In this document: positions 44,520 through 52,074 of the stretch, in pieces | Numbering within the stretch: position 1 is the stretch's first letter | How the letters are laid out: the number at the start of each line of letters is the position of its first letter | From: Falsirhodobacter sp051195255 | Lineage (GTDB): Bacteria; Pseudomonadota; Alphaproteobacteria; Rhodobacterales; Rhodobacteraceae | NCBI RefSeq assembly: GCF_051195255.1 | Contig: NZ_JBNJLK010000010.1 | Span: 1-64,000, forward strand | Direction of reading: 5' to 3' | DNA: 64,000 nucleotides | Notes under the pieces: model-generated | Told to the model about the DNA's origin: nothing | The model's input: only the letters and a program-made list of their open reading frames with translations | Database searches by the model: none | Program-made: the position numbers and the translations under genes

Positions 44520-45560
44520 TCAGTTGCCGGCGGTGATGATGCGGCGCTTCCACATGGCGTTCCAGCGGTCGTTCTGCGTCGCGACCCAGGCCCAGTCCAG
44601 CGGCAGCGTGCTGTCCAGCTGGCCAAAGACAGTGCGGGCCTGCGCCGCCTCGCTCGGCTGCGCCTTGCTGTTGGTGGGGGAGTAGAACATCGCCTCGGTG
44701 AAACGGGCCTGCGCCTCGGGCGACAGGGCATAGTTGATGAAGGCCTTGGCCAGCTCCGGGTTCTTCGAGCCTTCGACAAGGTTGATCGTGTTGATCTGAA
44801 GGATCGTGCCCTCCTTCGGTGTTATCGCCGCCAGCGTGCCGTTCGACGCGTCGGCGTAATACTGGGCGCGGGCGTTCCAGCCCGTCGCCAGATCCACCGT
44901 CCCGTTCATCACGAGGGTGTAGCTGTCGGGCTTGGGATCGAAGGTCTGCACGGCGGGGGCCAGTTCGGCCAGCTTTTCCACCGACTGGTCGACGGACTTC
45001 GTGTAATCCTCGCCCAGCATCGCCGAGGTCATGACCATCAGCCCGGTGCCAAGGATCGAGGGCATGGAGGTGGCCGCGATCTTGCCCGCGTATTTCGGGT
45101 CCCACAGCACTTCCAGCGAGGTCGGGGCCTCGGTCACCGCTTCGGTGTTGTAGGTGATGACCGCGTGATCGAAGGTCGCGGCGGGGCCATATCCCTCCTG
45201 TACGGTGGCTTGCGGCACCAGATCGGCAAGGTTGGGGACATCCTCCACCGTCAGCGGCGCGAACAGACCTTCCTTGTTGCCGATCAGCGCGGTGGTCACG
45301 TCCATGAAGACGACATCCATCTGCGGGTCGCCCTTTTGCGCCCGCGCCTGCCCCAGCAGCCCCGAGGAGGCGCGGTCGGAGGTGTAGTTCACCGTCACGC
45401 CGGGATGGGCGGCCACGAAGGGGTCCACCACGGCCTTCTTGTATTCATCCTCGAACACGCCGGTATAGCCGCCAAGGGTGATCTCCCCCGTCAGGTCCTG
45501 CGCGGCGGCGGCGCCCGTCAGAAGGGCCGTCGCGGCCACGGCCGAAAGAAGCGTTTTCAT
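44520..45560 (-). CDS. Class-I (PotD-like) periplasmic binding protein, second system
   Basis: About 346 residues with a signal peptide MKTLLSAVAATALLTGAAAA ending near residue 20. The mature start QDLTGEITLGGYTGVFEDEY and the blocks DPQMDVVFMDVTTALIGN and YKPKYAGK-like (LWDPKYAGKIAATSMPSILG) place it in the PotD/iron/thiamine binding-protein group. The ligand cannot be read off. It follows the dehydrogenase gene by 18 bases. The enzymes in the same operon suggest a carboxylic or gamma-glutamyl amide compound rather than a simple polyamine. Confidence 0.88.
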   Translation of the reverse strand: MKTLLSAVAATALLTGAAAAQDLTGEITLGGYTGVFEDEYKKAVVDPFVAAHPGVTVNYTSDRASSGLLGQARAQKGDPQMDVVFMDVTTALIGNKEGLFAPLTVEDVPNLADLVPQATVQEGYGPAATFDHAVITYNTEAVTEAPTSLEVLWDPKYAGKIAATSMPSILGTGLMVMTSAMLGEDYTKSVDQSVEKLAELAPAVQTFDPKPDSYTLVMNGTVDLATGWNARAQYYADASNGTLAAITPKEGTILQINTINLVEGSKNPELAKAFINYALSPEAQARFTEAMFYSPTNSKAQPSEAAQARTVFGQLDSTLPLDWAWVATQNDRWNAMWKRRIITAGN

Positions 45561-45578
45561 CTGTGTCTTCCCCTGTGT

Positions 45579-46508
45579 TCAATAACCGCGGCGCGCGTCG
45601 GCCAGATCGGCGACGGTGCCCGTTTCCTCGAAGGTGCGCAGGTTGCGGGCGATGATCCGGCTGCCCGTGGGCGCGTCGATCAGCGAGGCGACATGCGGCG
45701 TGACGGTGATCTGCGGATGGGACCAGAACGGGTGGTCGGAGGGCAGCGGCTCCACATGGAAGACGTCCAGCGTGGCGGCGGCGATCTGGCCGGAGGCGAG
45801 CGCTTCCAGAAGATCCTCGTCGACCATGTGGGGCCCGCGGGCGGCGTTGATGACTGCGGCGCCGCGTTTCAGCCGGTTGAAGGTGTCGGCGTTCAGGATG
45901 CCACGCGTGGCCTCGGTCAGGGGCAGCAGGTTCACTAGGATCTCGGTCCCGTCCAGAAATTCACCGAAGCCCGCGCTGCCCGAAAAGGTGCGCACGCCCT
46001 CGATCTCTTTCGGGGACCGCGACCAGCCGACCACGTCGAAGCCGATGACGGACAAAAGGCGCGCCGCCTCGGCGCCGAGGTTGCCAAGGCCCATGACGCC
46101 CACGCGCCGCTGCGGCGCGGGGGGCACCACGATCGGCTTCCATTCGCCCCGGGCCTGCGACGCCTGAAGGGCGGGCATGGCGCGGTGATGGCGCAGCACG
46201 TGCAGCGCCACGTATTCCTTCATGCGCTGCGTCAGGTCGGTCCCGACGGTGCGGATGATCGGCACGTCCGGCAGCTCCTCGTCGTCCAGGACGTGGTCGA
46301 TCCCGGCGCCGATGGACACGATGGCCTTCAGGTTCGGGAAGGCCTTCATGTCCCCGGTCTGCGGGCGCCACACAACGCAATAGGTCACCGCCTCGGGGTC
46401 GGGGACGTTGCGCATGGAATGGAAGGTCCAGTCGGGCATCAGATCGCCCATCATGCGGCACCAGTCTTCGGTCTTGCTTTCGGCGGGAAGGTAGATCGCG
46501 ACGGTCAT
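45579..46508 (-). CDS. D-2-hydroxyacid dehydrogenase, GhrA-like (glyoxylate/hydroxypyruvate reductase)
   Basis: About 309 residues. The short substrate domain is followed by an NAD(P)-binding fold with GVMGLGNLGAEAARLL. The catalytic Arg lies in NAARGPHMVDEDLLEALASG, Glu in DVFHVEPLPSDHPFW and His in TVTPHVASLIDAPTGS. This set and the MTVAIYLPAESKTEDWCRMM opening resemble the GhrA group, which reduces glyoxylate and hydroxypyruvate. It is the first gene of a seven-gene leftward operon (dehydrogenase, binding protein, ATPase, two permeases, RraA-like, gamma-glutamyltransferase-like), divergent from a LysR-type regulator. Confidence 0.87.
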   Translation of the reverse strand: MTVAIYLPAESKTEDWCRMMGDLMPDWTFHSMRNVPDPEAVTYCVVWRPQTGDMKAFPNLKAIVSIGAGIDHVLDDEELPDVPIIRTVGTDLTQRMKEYVALHVLRHHRAMPALQASQARGEWKPIVVPPAPQRRVGVMGLGNLGAEAARLLSVIGFDVVGWSRSPKEIEGVRTFSGSAGFGEFLDGTEILVNLLPLTEATRGILNADTFNRLKRGAAVINAARGPHMVDEDLLEALASGQIAAATLDVFHVEPLPSDHPFWSHPQITVTPHVASLIDAPTGSRIIARNLRTFEETGTVADLADARRGY

Positions 46509-46586
46509 CGGGGTCCTCTGGAAACGTGTCGGGATCATGAAAACGGCGATGCGCGCGCGGCGCAAAGCAAAAAATCTGGTCACGCC

Positions 46587-46603
46587 CATAGAAGAAATTT
46601 ATG
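46587..46603. promoter_or_regulatory. Candidate LysR-type operator in a divergent promoter
   Basis: CATAGAAGAAATTTATG is an inverted repeat (CATA...TATG) containing the T-N11-A pattern of LysR-family sites. It lies between the start codons of the dehydrogenase operon (46508, leftward) and the LysR gene (46636, rightward), the classical position for a LysR regulatory site. Assignment rests on pattern and place only. Confidence 0.45.
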
Positions 46604-46635
46604 ATGCGGGAGGATGGCACGGGGGCGGATGGCGC

Positions 46636-47553
46636 ATGAACCTGAAACAGATGGAGGCCTTCTATTGGCTGACCCGCCTGAAAAGCTACCAGAAGGTGGC
46701 GGATCATATCGGGCTGACTCAACCCGCTGTTTCGGCACGCATATCGGGGCTGGAGGAAAGCCTGGGCGTTCCCCTTCTGGACCGCAGCGCGTCGGAATTC
46801 ACCCTGACGGACCAAGGGCACGAGGTGGCCGAATACGCGGAGACGTTTCTCAATCTGTCCGAAGCTTTGACATCGCGCCTGAAGATTAAGCAAAAAAGAC
46901 GTTATACGATCGGGACGGTCGGAATGGTCACCCGGACCTGGGGTGTGACCTTGCGCCGGAAGGTGATGGCCGATCCTGATATCGGGTTGGTGGACTTCCA
47001 TTCGGCCGCCAATGTCGAACTGCGCCAGCAGGTCCGCAGCGGCGCGCTGGACATGGCCTTCGTCACGGGCGAGGCGGGATTGCCGCAGATCCCCGACAGC
47101 TTCTCGGTCCTCTACAAGGTGGGGTGGGTCGGGCGGCCGGACGTGGTGGGCCAGGTGCAGCGCCCCCTGACGCCGGACGAGATGCGGGGCCTGCCGTTGA
47201 TTCTCTATCCCCACACCTCACCCCTCTTCCGCCCGGTGGCCGACATGGTGGAGGAAACGCGCCGCCGTCCCAACGCCCGCCACACCGGCAATTCGCTGGG
47301 CACGATCTGCGACATGGTGCGGGCGGGCTTCGGTGTGTCCGCCATTCCCCTGGCGGCGATGGAGCGGGAGATTGCCACCGGCATGGTGGTGGAGGTGCCA
47401 ATGACCGTGCCCTTGGCGCCGTTGGACACGCGCTGCGTTTATGTCAACCGCGCGCGCAAGCAGCAGACGCAGCAGATCTTCGGGCTGGCGCGGGCGGCGG
47501 CGGCGGAATGGGCGGCCGCCCATCCGCGCTATGTCACCTTCGTGGACACCTGA
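46636..47553 (+). CDS. LysR-type regulator of the adjacent transport/dehydrogenase operon
   Basis: About 305 residues from MNLKQMEAFYWLTRLKSYQK, a typical LysR start; helix-turn-helix at VADHIGLTQPAVSARISGLE. The effector-binding half begins YTIGTVGMVTRTWG, and the GNSLGTICDMVRAGFGVSAI block is standard. It is divergent from the seven-gene operon that starts at 46508, with a candidate operator between them, so it most likely regulates that operon in response to its substrate. Its 3' end overlaps the convergent dehydrogenase gene by 25 bases. Confidence 0.9.
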   Translation: MNLKQMEAFYWLTRLKSYQKVADHIGLTQPAVSARISGLEESLGVPLLDRSASEFTLTDQGHEVAEYAETFLNLSEALTSRLKIKQKRRYTIGTVGMVTRTWGVTLRRKVMADPDIGLVDFHSAANVELRQQVRSGALDMAFVTGEAGLPQIPDSFSVLYKVGWVGRPDVVGQVQRPLTPDEMRGLPLILYPHTSPLFRPVADMVEETRRRPNARHTGNSLGTICDMVRAGFGVSAIPLAAMEREIATGMVVEVPMTVPLAPLDTRCVYVNRARKQQTQQIFGLARAAAAEWAAAHPRYVTFVDT

Positions 47554-50291
47554 AGCCGTTCGGCCAGAAGGCTCAGCGGGTGGCGCAGGGTGACGCCGGC
47601 CTGCGCCTGCGCCTGACAGCGGCAGGAAAAGCCGGTGGCCAGAACCGGAACCTCCGCCCGCACTTGCCCTGCCCAGCTTTGCGCGAAGATCCGGGCCGAG
47701 GTGTCGGCGTTGCGCACCTCATGGCCCCAGGTGCCGGCCATGCCGCAGCAGCCCGTCCGGGGACGGTCCAGCGCGACGCCGATGCGGGCGAAGATGCGGG
47801 CCCAGAGTTCGGACGCATCGGGCCGCATCGTTTGTTCCGTGCAATGGACCAGCAGGCGCGCGGCGCCTTGCGGTGGTTGTTCCGGAAGCCGGTCGATCAC
47901 CGTGGCCAGCCAGTCCTGCGGCAGCAGCACCGGAATGGCGCGGGCCGCTTCGCGGTATTCGTCGGCATAGGTCAGCGTCACCGCAGGCTCGATCCCGACC
48001 AGCGTCAGCCCCGCCGCGTGCAAGCGCTCCAGCACGTCCGCCTGCCGTTCCGCGGCGCGGTGGAAGGCGTGCCGGCGCCCCATCACGTGCAACGGTTTGC
48101 CCGAGGGGCGGTAAGGCGCCAACCAAGGCTCCTTCCCAACAGCGCGGATCACGCAAGCAAGGTCCGCCACCAGTGCAGGCTCGAAATACCGCGTGAAGGC
48201 GTCGGGCACGATGATCACGGTCCGCTCCGGATCGGGCAACGTGTGTCCCACCACGGGCAGGTCCAGCGCGCCCTGGGGCAGGCGCGGCAGGTGGTGCAGG
48301 CCGATCGTGCGCATCGCGGGCAGGCTAGCGTTGAACAGGGGGCGCAGGCGGGCGGCGAGCGGCAGCGTCGGTTCCAGCAGGGCCAGCGCGTGGTCGCGCA
48401 GCGGGCGGCGGTGGCGGCGGTGCCACGCCTCCATGAACTTCGCCCGGAACGAAGGGACGTCCACCTGCACGGGGCAGGCGCGCGAACAGGCGCGGCAGGA
48501 CAGGCAGCCGTCCAGCGCGTCCTTCACCTCGGCCTCGAAGACGGGGTCGGCGCGCCCGTCCGGCCCGCCCTGCCGCAGCCATTCGCGCACAAGGCCCGCC
48601 CGCCCCTTGGGCGAATGCCGCCGGTCCAGCGTCACCTTGTAGGAGGGGCACATCACCTCGGCCGCGTTCTGCGCGAAACAGGCGCCGTTGCCGTTGCAGG
48701 CCAGCGCGGGGGCATAGGCGTCGCGGGTGGAGCGGTCGATCTGCCGGTCGTGCTGGCCCCGCAGCGGCACGCCGTCGATCCGCATCAGCGAAGGGCCCGC
48801 GATCTTGCCGGGGTTCATCTGGTTGTGCGGATCGAAGGCCTGCTTGATCTGTTGCAGCACCGGATACAGCGGGCCGAAGACCGCCGGCACGAATTCGGAC
48901 CGGACGCCCTTGCCGTGTTCGCCCCACAACAGGCCGCCATGCCGGCGGGCCAGCGCCTCCACCGCCTCGGTGATCTTGCGGATCATCGGTTCCTGCGCGG
49001 GATCGGTCAGGTCCAGCGCGGGGCGGACATGCAGGACGCCGGCGTCGACATGGCCGAACATCCCGTAATCCAGCCCCTCGGCATCGAGGATCGCGCGGAA
49101 GCCCGCGATGAACGGCTCCAGGTTTTCCGGCGGGACGGCGCAATCCTCCACGAAGGGCAGCGGGCGTTTCGGGCCGTCGGCGCGGCCCAGAAGGCCCACG
49201 GACTTCTTCCGCATCCCCCAGATCTTTTCGACATCCGGGCCGTGCGCGGTGCTGTGACCGCGCCGCCCGTTGCCGGGATCCCGCAACTCCTCTGCCAGCG
49301 CGTTCATGGCGGTGGCAAGGTCCTCGGCGGTGTCGGCCGTGAACTCCACAAGGTTGACGCCGCGTGCGCCGGTGTCGGGGAAGAAGGCCGCCACGTCGTG
49401 CCACACGACATCCGCCCGCGCCAGCGCCAGCACCCGGCTGTCCACCGTCTCGACCGAGGTGGCGCCCATGCGCGCCAGCACCCGCGCGTCGCGCAGCGCC
49501 GACTGGAAATCGTCATAGAAGATGTTGACCAGCGCCGCCATCTTCGGGATCGGCAGCAGGTTCAGCGTGGCCTCGGCGATCAGGCACAGCGTCCCTTCGG
49601 ACCCGCAGATGACGGAACGCAGGCCCCGTTCGGGAACATGCCCAAGGTCGTAGCCGGTCAGGCTGCGGTTCATCTTCGGAAAGCGCTCGGCGATCAGGTC
49701 GGCGTGGTCATGGGCCAGCTTGGCCATCAGATCGGCCAGCGGATGCGGCCGGTCGGTGTTCACGACCTCCCCTCCCGCCAGCACGGCCGTCACGGCCAGC
49801 ACGTGATCCGAGGTCTTGCCATAGGCGCAACTGCCCTGCCCGCACGCGTCGGTGGAGATCATGCCCCCGATCGTCGCACGCGAGGAAGTGGAGAGCTCCG
49901 GCGCGAAGAACAGCCCGTGCGGGGCCAGCGCCGCGTTCAGCCGGTCCTTGATGACGCCGGGCTGCACGCGCACCCGCCGCCCCGCCACGTCGATGTCGAG
50001 GATGGCGGTCATGTGGCGGGAACAGTCGACGACCAGCCCCTCCCCCAGCGATTGCCCGTTGGTGCCCGTCCCGCCCCCGCGCGGACGGATCACCACATCC
50101 GGCCAGTCGGCCAGAAGGCCCGCGATCCGTTCCAGATCGGCCTGCCCTTTCGGAAAGGCCACCGCGTCCGGCGGCACTTGATAGATGGAGTTGTCCGTCG
50201 CCAGAACCATCCGGTCCGAGGGGGCGCGGCTCAGCTCCCCCTCGAAACCGGCGGCGTGAAGCGCCGTCAGGAAACCGCCATAATCCGCCAT
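47529..50291 (-). CDS. YdiJ-like FAD-linked D-2-hydroxyacid dehydrogenase with Fe-S domain
   Basis: About 920 residues. Start at MADYGGFLTALHAAGFEGEL, two bases after the end of the upstream gene; a TTG 12 bases earlier would overlap it. Residues ~30-240 form the PCMH FAD-binding domain (VVIRPRGGGTGTNGQSLGEG, SSRATIGGMISTDACGQGSC). The FAD-linked oxidase C-terminal domain follows (MFGHVDAGVLHVRPALDLTD). Next come CNGNGACFAQNAAEVMCPSY and CLSCRACSRACPVQV, the Fe-S signatures of YdiJ, and a CCG-type C-terminal domain (RTGCCGMAGTWGHE). The E. coli protein is a D-2-hydroxyglutarate dehydrogenase. Here it closes an oligopeptide-type transporter operon, so a D-hydroxy acid freed from an imported compound is a possible substrate. 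Confidence 0.85.
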   Translation of the reverse strand: MADYGGFLTALHAAGFEGELSRAPSDRMVLATDNSIYQVPPDAVAFPKGQADLERIAGLLADWPDVVIRPRGGGTGTNGQSLGEGLVVDCSRHMTAILDIDVAGRRVRVQPGVIKDRLNAALAPHGLFFAPELSTSSRATIGGMISTDACGQGSCAYGKTSDHVLAVTAVLAGGEVVNTDRPHPLADLMAKLAHDHADLIAERFPKMNRSLTGYDLGHVPERGLRSVICGSEGTLCLIAEATLNLLPIPKMAALVNIFYDDFQSALRDARVLARMGATSVETVDSRVLALARADVVWHDVAAFFPDTGARGVNLVEFTADTAEDLATAMNALAEELRDPGNGRRGHSTAHGPDVEKIWGMRKKSVGLLGRADGPKRPLPFVEDCAVPPENLEPFIAGFRAILDAEGLDYGMFGHVDAGVLHVRPALDLTDPAQEPMIRKITEAVEALARRHGGLLWGEHGKGVRSEFVPAVFGPLYPVLQQIKQAFDPHNQMNPGKIAGPSLMRIDGVPLRGQHDRQIDRSTRDAYAPALACNGNGACFAQNAAEVMCPSYKVTLDRRHSPKGRAGLVREWLRQGGPDGRADPVFEAEVKDALDGCLSCRACSRACPVQVDVPSFRAKFMEAWHRRHRRPLRDHALALLEPTLPLAARLRPLFNASLPAMRTIGLHHLPRLPQGALDLPVVGHTLPDPERTVIIVPDAFTRYFEPALVADLACVIRAVGKEPWLAPYRPSGKPLHVMGRRHAFHRAAERQADVLERLHAAGLTLVGIEPAVTLTYADEYREAARAIPVLLPQDWLATVIDRLPEQPPQGAARLLVHCTEQTMRPDASELWARIFARIGVALDRPRTGCCGMAGTWGHEVRNADTSARIFAQSWAGQVRAEVPVLATGFSCRCQAQAQAGVTLRHPLSLLAERLQVSTKVT

Positions 50292-50292
50292 G

Positions 50293-51102
50293 TCAGCCGG
50301 CAAAACCCTTCGAGACGTGGTCGCGGATGAAGCCCGCGCCGATCTTCACCAGCCGTTCCGACAAGGCCTTGCCGGTCTCGGCCGAGCTGTGGACGGGATC
50401 GCCGCCCCAGACGCCGTGGGGGGCGGCCTCGATCGCCTCCATCGGGACGCTGATGCGGGCCCCATCATACTTGACGGCGGCCATGCCCGCCAGTTCCATC
50501 CCCATCACGCGCCGGCCTTTCGGCGGGGCCTGCTTCAGGTCCATGCGCAGGATCTCGGGGTAATAGTGCAACCCGATGGAGGTGAGCGGATCGCCCCCGT
50601 GGCCTGAGGATTTCGCCGCCTGCTCCGGCCCCAGGATGTCTTTCAGCAGTTCGTAGCTGATCTGCCACAGATACATGGAGGCAACGAACATCCCGTTCTT
50701 CTTGCGCCAGGCCTGCGTCACCTCGTTGATGGCGAGGACGTTGCCGCCATGGCCGTTGATGATCAGGATCTTCGTCAGCCCGTGGCGCGCGAGGCTGGCC
50801 ATGATGTCGTCCAGCAGCGCCGTCAGCGTGGGCTGGCTGATCGCGATGCCGCCATGCGAGGAGCCGAAATAATCCGACCCGCCGAACGGGATCGGCGGCG
50901 CCACGAAGGTCGGCACGCCTTCGGCCCGTGCGGCGCGGGCGATGTCCAGCGCCACGCATTCGGCGCCCAGATAGTCGCCCATCGGCGCGTGCGTGCCCTG
51001 ATCTTCCAGCGAGCCCATGGGCAGCAGGATCACGGCGTCGCCGTTCAGGTGCTGACGGGCTTCCTCGCTCGTCAGTTCGGCCATCTTCAGTTTGTCGGTC
51101 AT
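50293..51102 (-). CDS. Creatininase-family amidohydrolase
   Basis: About 269 residues. The metal-binding family pattern is visible: LPMGSLEDQGTHAPMGDYLG near residue 30-45 (Glu, His and Asp ligands), ILIINGHGGNVLAINEVTQA and SSGHGGDPLTSIGLHYYPEI. The family includes creatinine amidohydrolase and enzymes acting on cyclic or linear amides (for example in riboflavin and mycofactocin pathways). In this operon it is co-transcribed with a peptide-type ABC transporter and a YdiJ-like dehydrogenase, so it may open an amide in the imported substrate. It begins 9 bases after the last transporter gene. Confidence 0.85.
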   Translation of the reverse strand: MTDKLKMAELTSEEARQHLNGDAVILLPMGSLEDQGTHAPMGDYLGAECVALDIARAARAEGVPTFVAPPIPFGGSDYFGSSHGGIAISQPTLTALLDDIMASLARHGLTKILIINGHGGNVLAINEVTQAWRKKNGMFVASMYLWQISYELLKDILGPEQAAKSSGHGGDPLTSIGLHYYPEILRMDLKQAPPKGRRVMGMELAGMAAVKYDGARISVPMEAIEAAPHGVWGGDPVHSSAETGKALSERLVKIGAGFIRDHVSKGFAG

Positions 51103-51111
51103 GTTGTCCTC

Positions 51112-52074
51112 TTACAGAATGTCGTCGCGGATGCAGGCCTTCAGGCGGTCGGTGCCGGCGGGCCGCAGGTCGGGGACGCCGTCCGCACAGGCGGGCAGCG
51201 CATAGGGGCAGCGCGATCGGAACACGCAGCCCGAAGGCGGGGACAGCGGCGAAGGGATCTCCCCCTCCAGCCGGATGCGGCGGGTGGCGTGCTTCAGGCT
51301 CGGTTCGGCCGAGACCAGCGCGGCGGTGTAGGGGTGCTGCGGGTTGAAATGGACGGCGTCGGCCGGACCCACCTCCATCACGCGGCCCAGATACAGCACC
51401 ATCACCCGGTCCGAGATGAAGCGCACCACCGACAGGTCGTGGCTGATGAACAGAAGCGAGATGCCCTGCGTCGCCCGCAGATCGGCCAGAAGGTTCAGCA
51501 CCTGCGCCTGGATGGAAACGTCAAGCGCCGATACGGCCTCGTCGCAGACGATGAACTTCGGCTCCACCGCCAGCGCCCGGGCGATGCCGATGCGCTGGCG
51601 CTGACCGCCCGAAAATTCGTGCGGCCGGCGGTCGAGGAAGGCGGGGTTCAGGCCCACCATGTCCATCAGGGCGACCAGCCGGCCTTCGCGCGCGGCGCCG
51701 GTGTGCAGCTTGTGGGTGTCCAGCGCCTCGGACAGGGCGGCACGGATCGTCTTGCGCGGGTCGAGGCTCGCATACGGGTCCTGGAAGATGATCTGCATGT
51801 CCTTGCGCAGGGCGCGCAGCTTTTCCGGCGCAAGGGTGGTCAGGTCGTGGCCCTGGAACACCATCGCCGCGCTGTCGCTGTCGATCAGCCGCAGCACCGC
51901 CTTGCCGATCGTGCTCTTGCCGGATCCGGATTCGCCGACCAGCCCCAGAACCTCGCCCGGGTGGACGGTCAGGGACACGTCGCGCAGCACCTGCATTCTG
52001 TGCTTGCCGAACAGGCCCTTCCGGCCCACGGGATAATGCTTGTTGAGGTTCCGGACCTCCAGCAGGGCGTTCAT
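51112..52074 (-). CDS. Dipeptide/oligopeptide ABC ATPase (DppF-like)
   Basis: About 320 residues from MNALLEVRNLNKHYPVGRKG, whose ATG overlaps the stop of the fused gene before it. Walker A GESGSGKST, signature FSGGQRQRIGIARALAVEP, Walker B FIVCDEAVSALD and H-loop LLFISHDLSVVRFISDR are intact. The C-terminal region carries the oligopeptide/dipeptide C-terminal domain with FRSRCPYALPACADGVPDL, where the Cys residues typically bind an Fe-S cluster. It acts with the DppD-like half of the neighbouring fusion. Confidence 0.92.
   Translation of the reverse strand: MNALLEVRNLNKHYPVGRKGLFGKHRMQVLRDVSLTVHPGEVLGLVGESGSGKSTIGKAVLRLIDSDSAAMVFQGHDLTTLAPEKLRALRKDMQIIFQDPYASLDPRKTIRAALSEALDTHKLHTGAAREGRLVALMDMVGLNPAFLDRRPHEFSGGQRQRIGIARALAVEPKFIVCDEAVSALDVSIQAQVLNLLADLRATQGISLLFISHDLSVVRFISDRVMVLYLGRVMEVGPADAVHFNPQHPYTAALVSAEPSLKHATRRIRLEGEIPSPLSPPSGCVFRSRCPYALPACADGVPDLRPAGTDRLKACIRDDIL

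Noticed and set aside
50292..50303. TTG start four codons earlier for the YdiJ-like gene.
   Set aside because: It would overlap the upstream creatininase-family gene; the ATG at 50291 fits the tight operon spacing.
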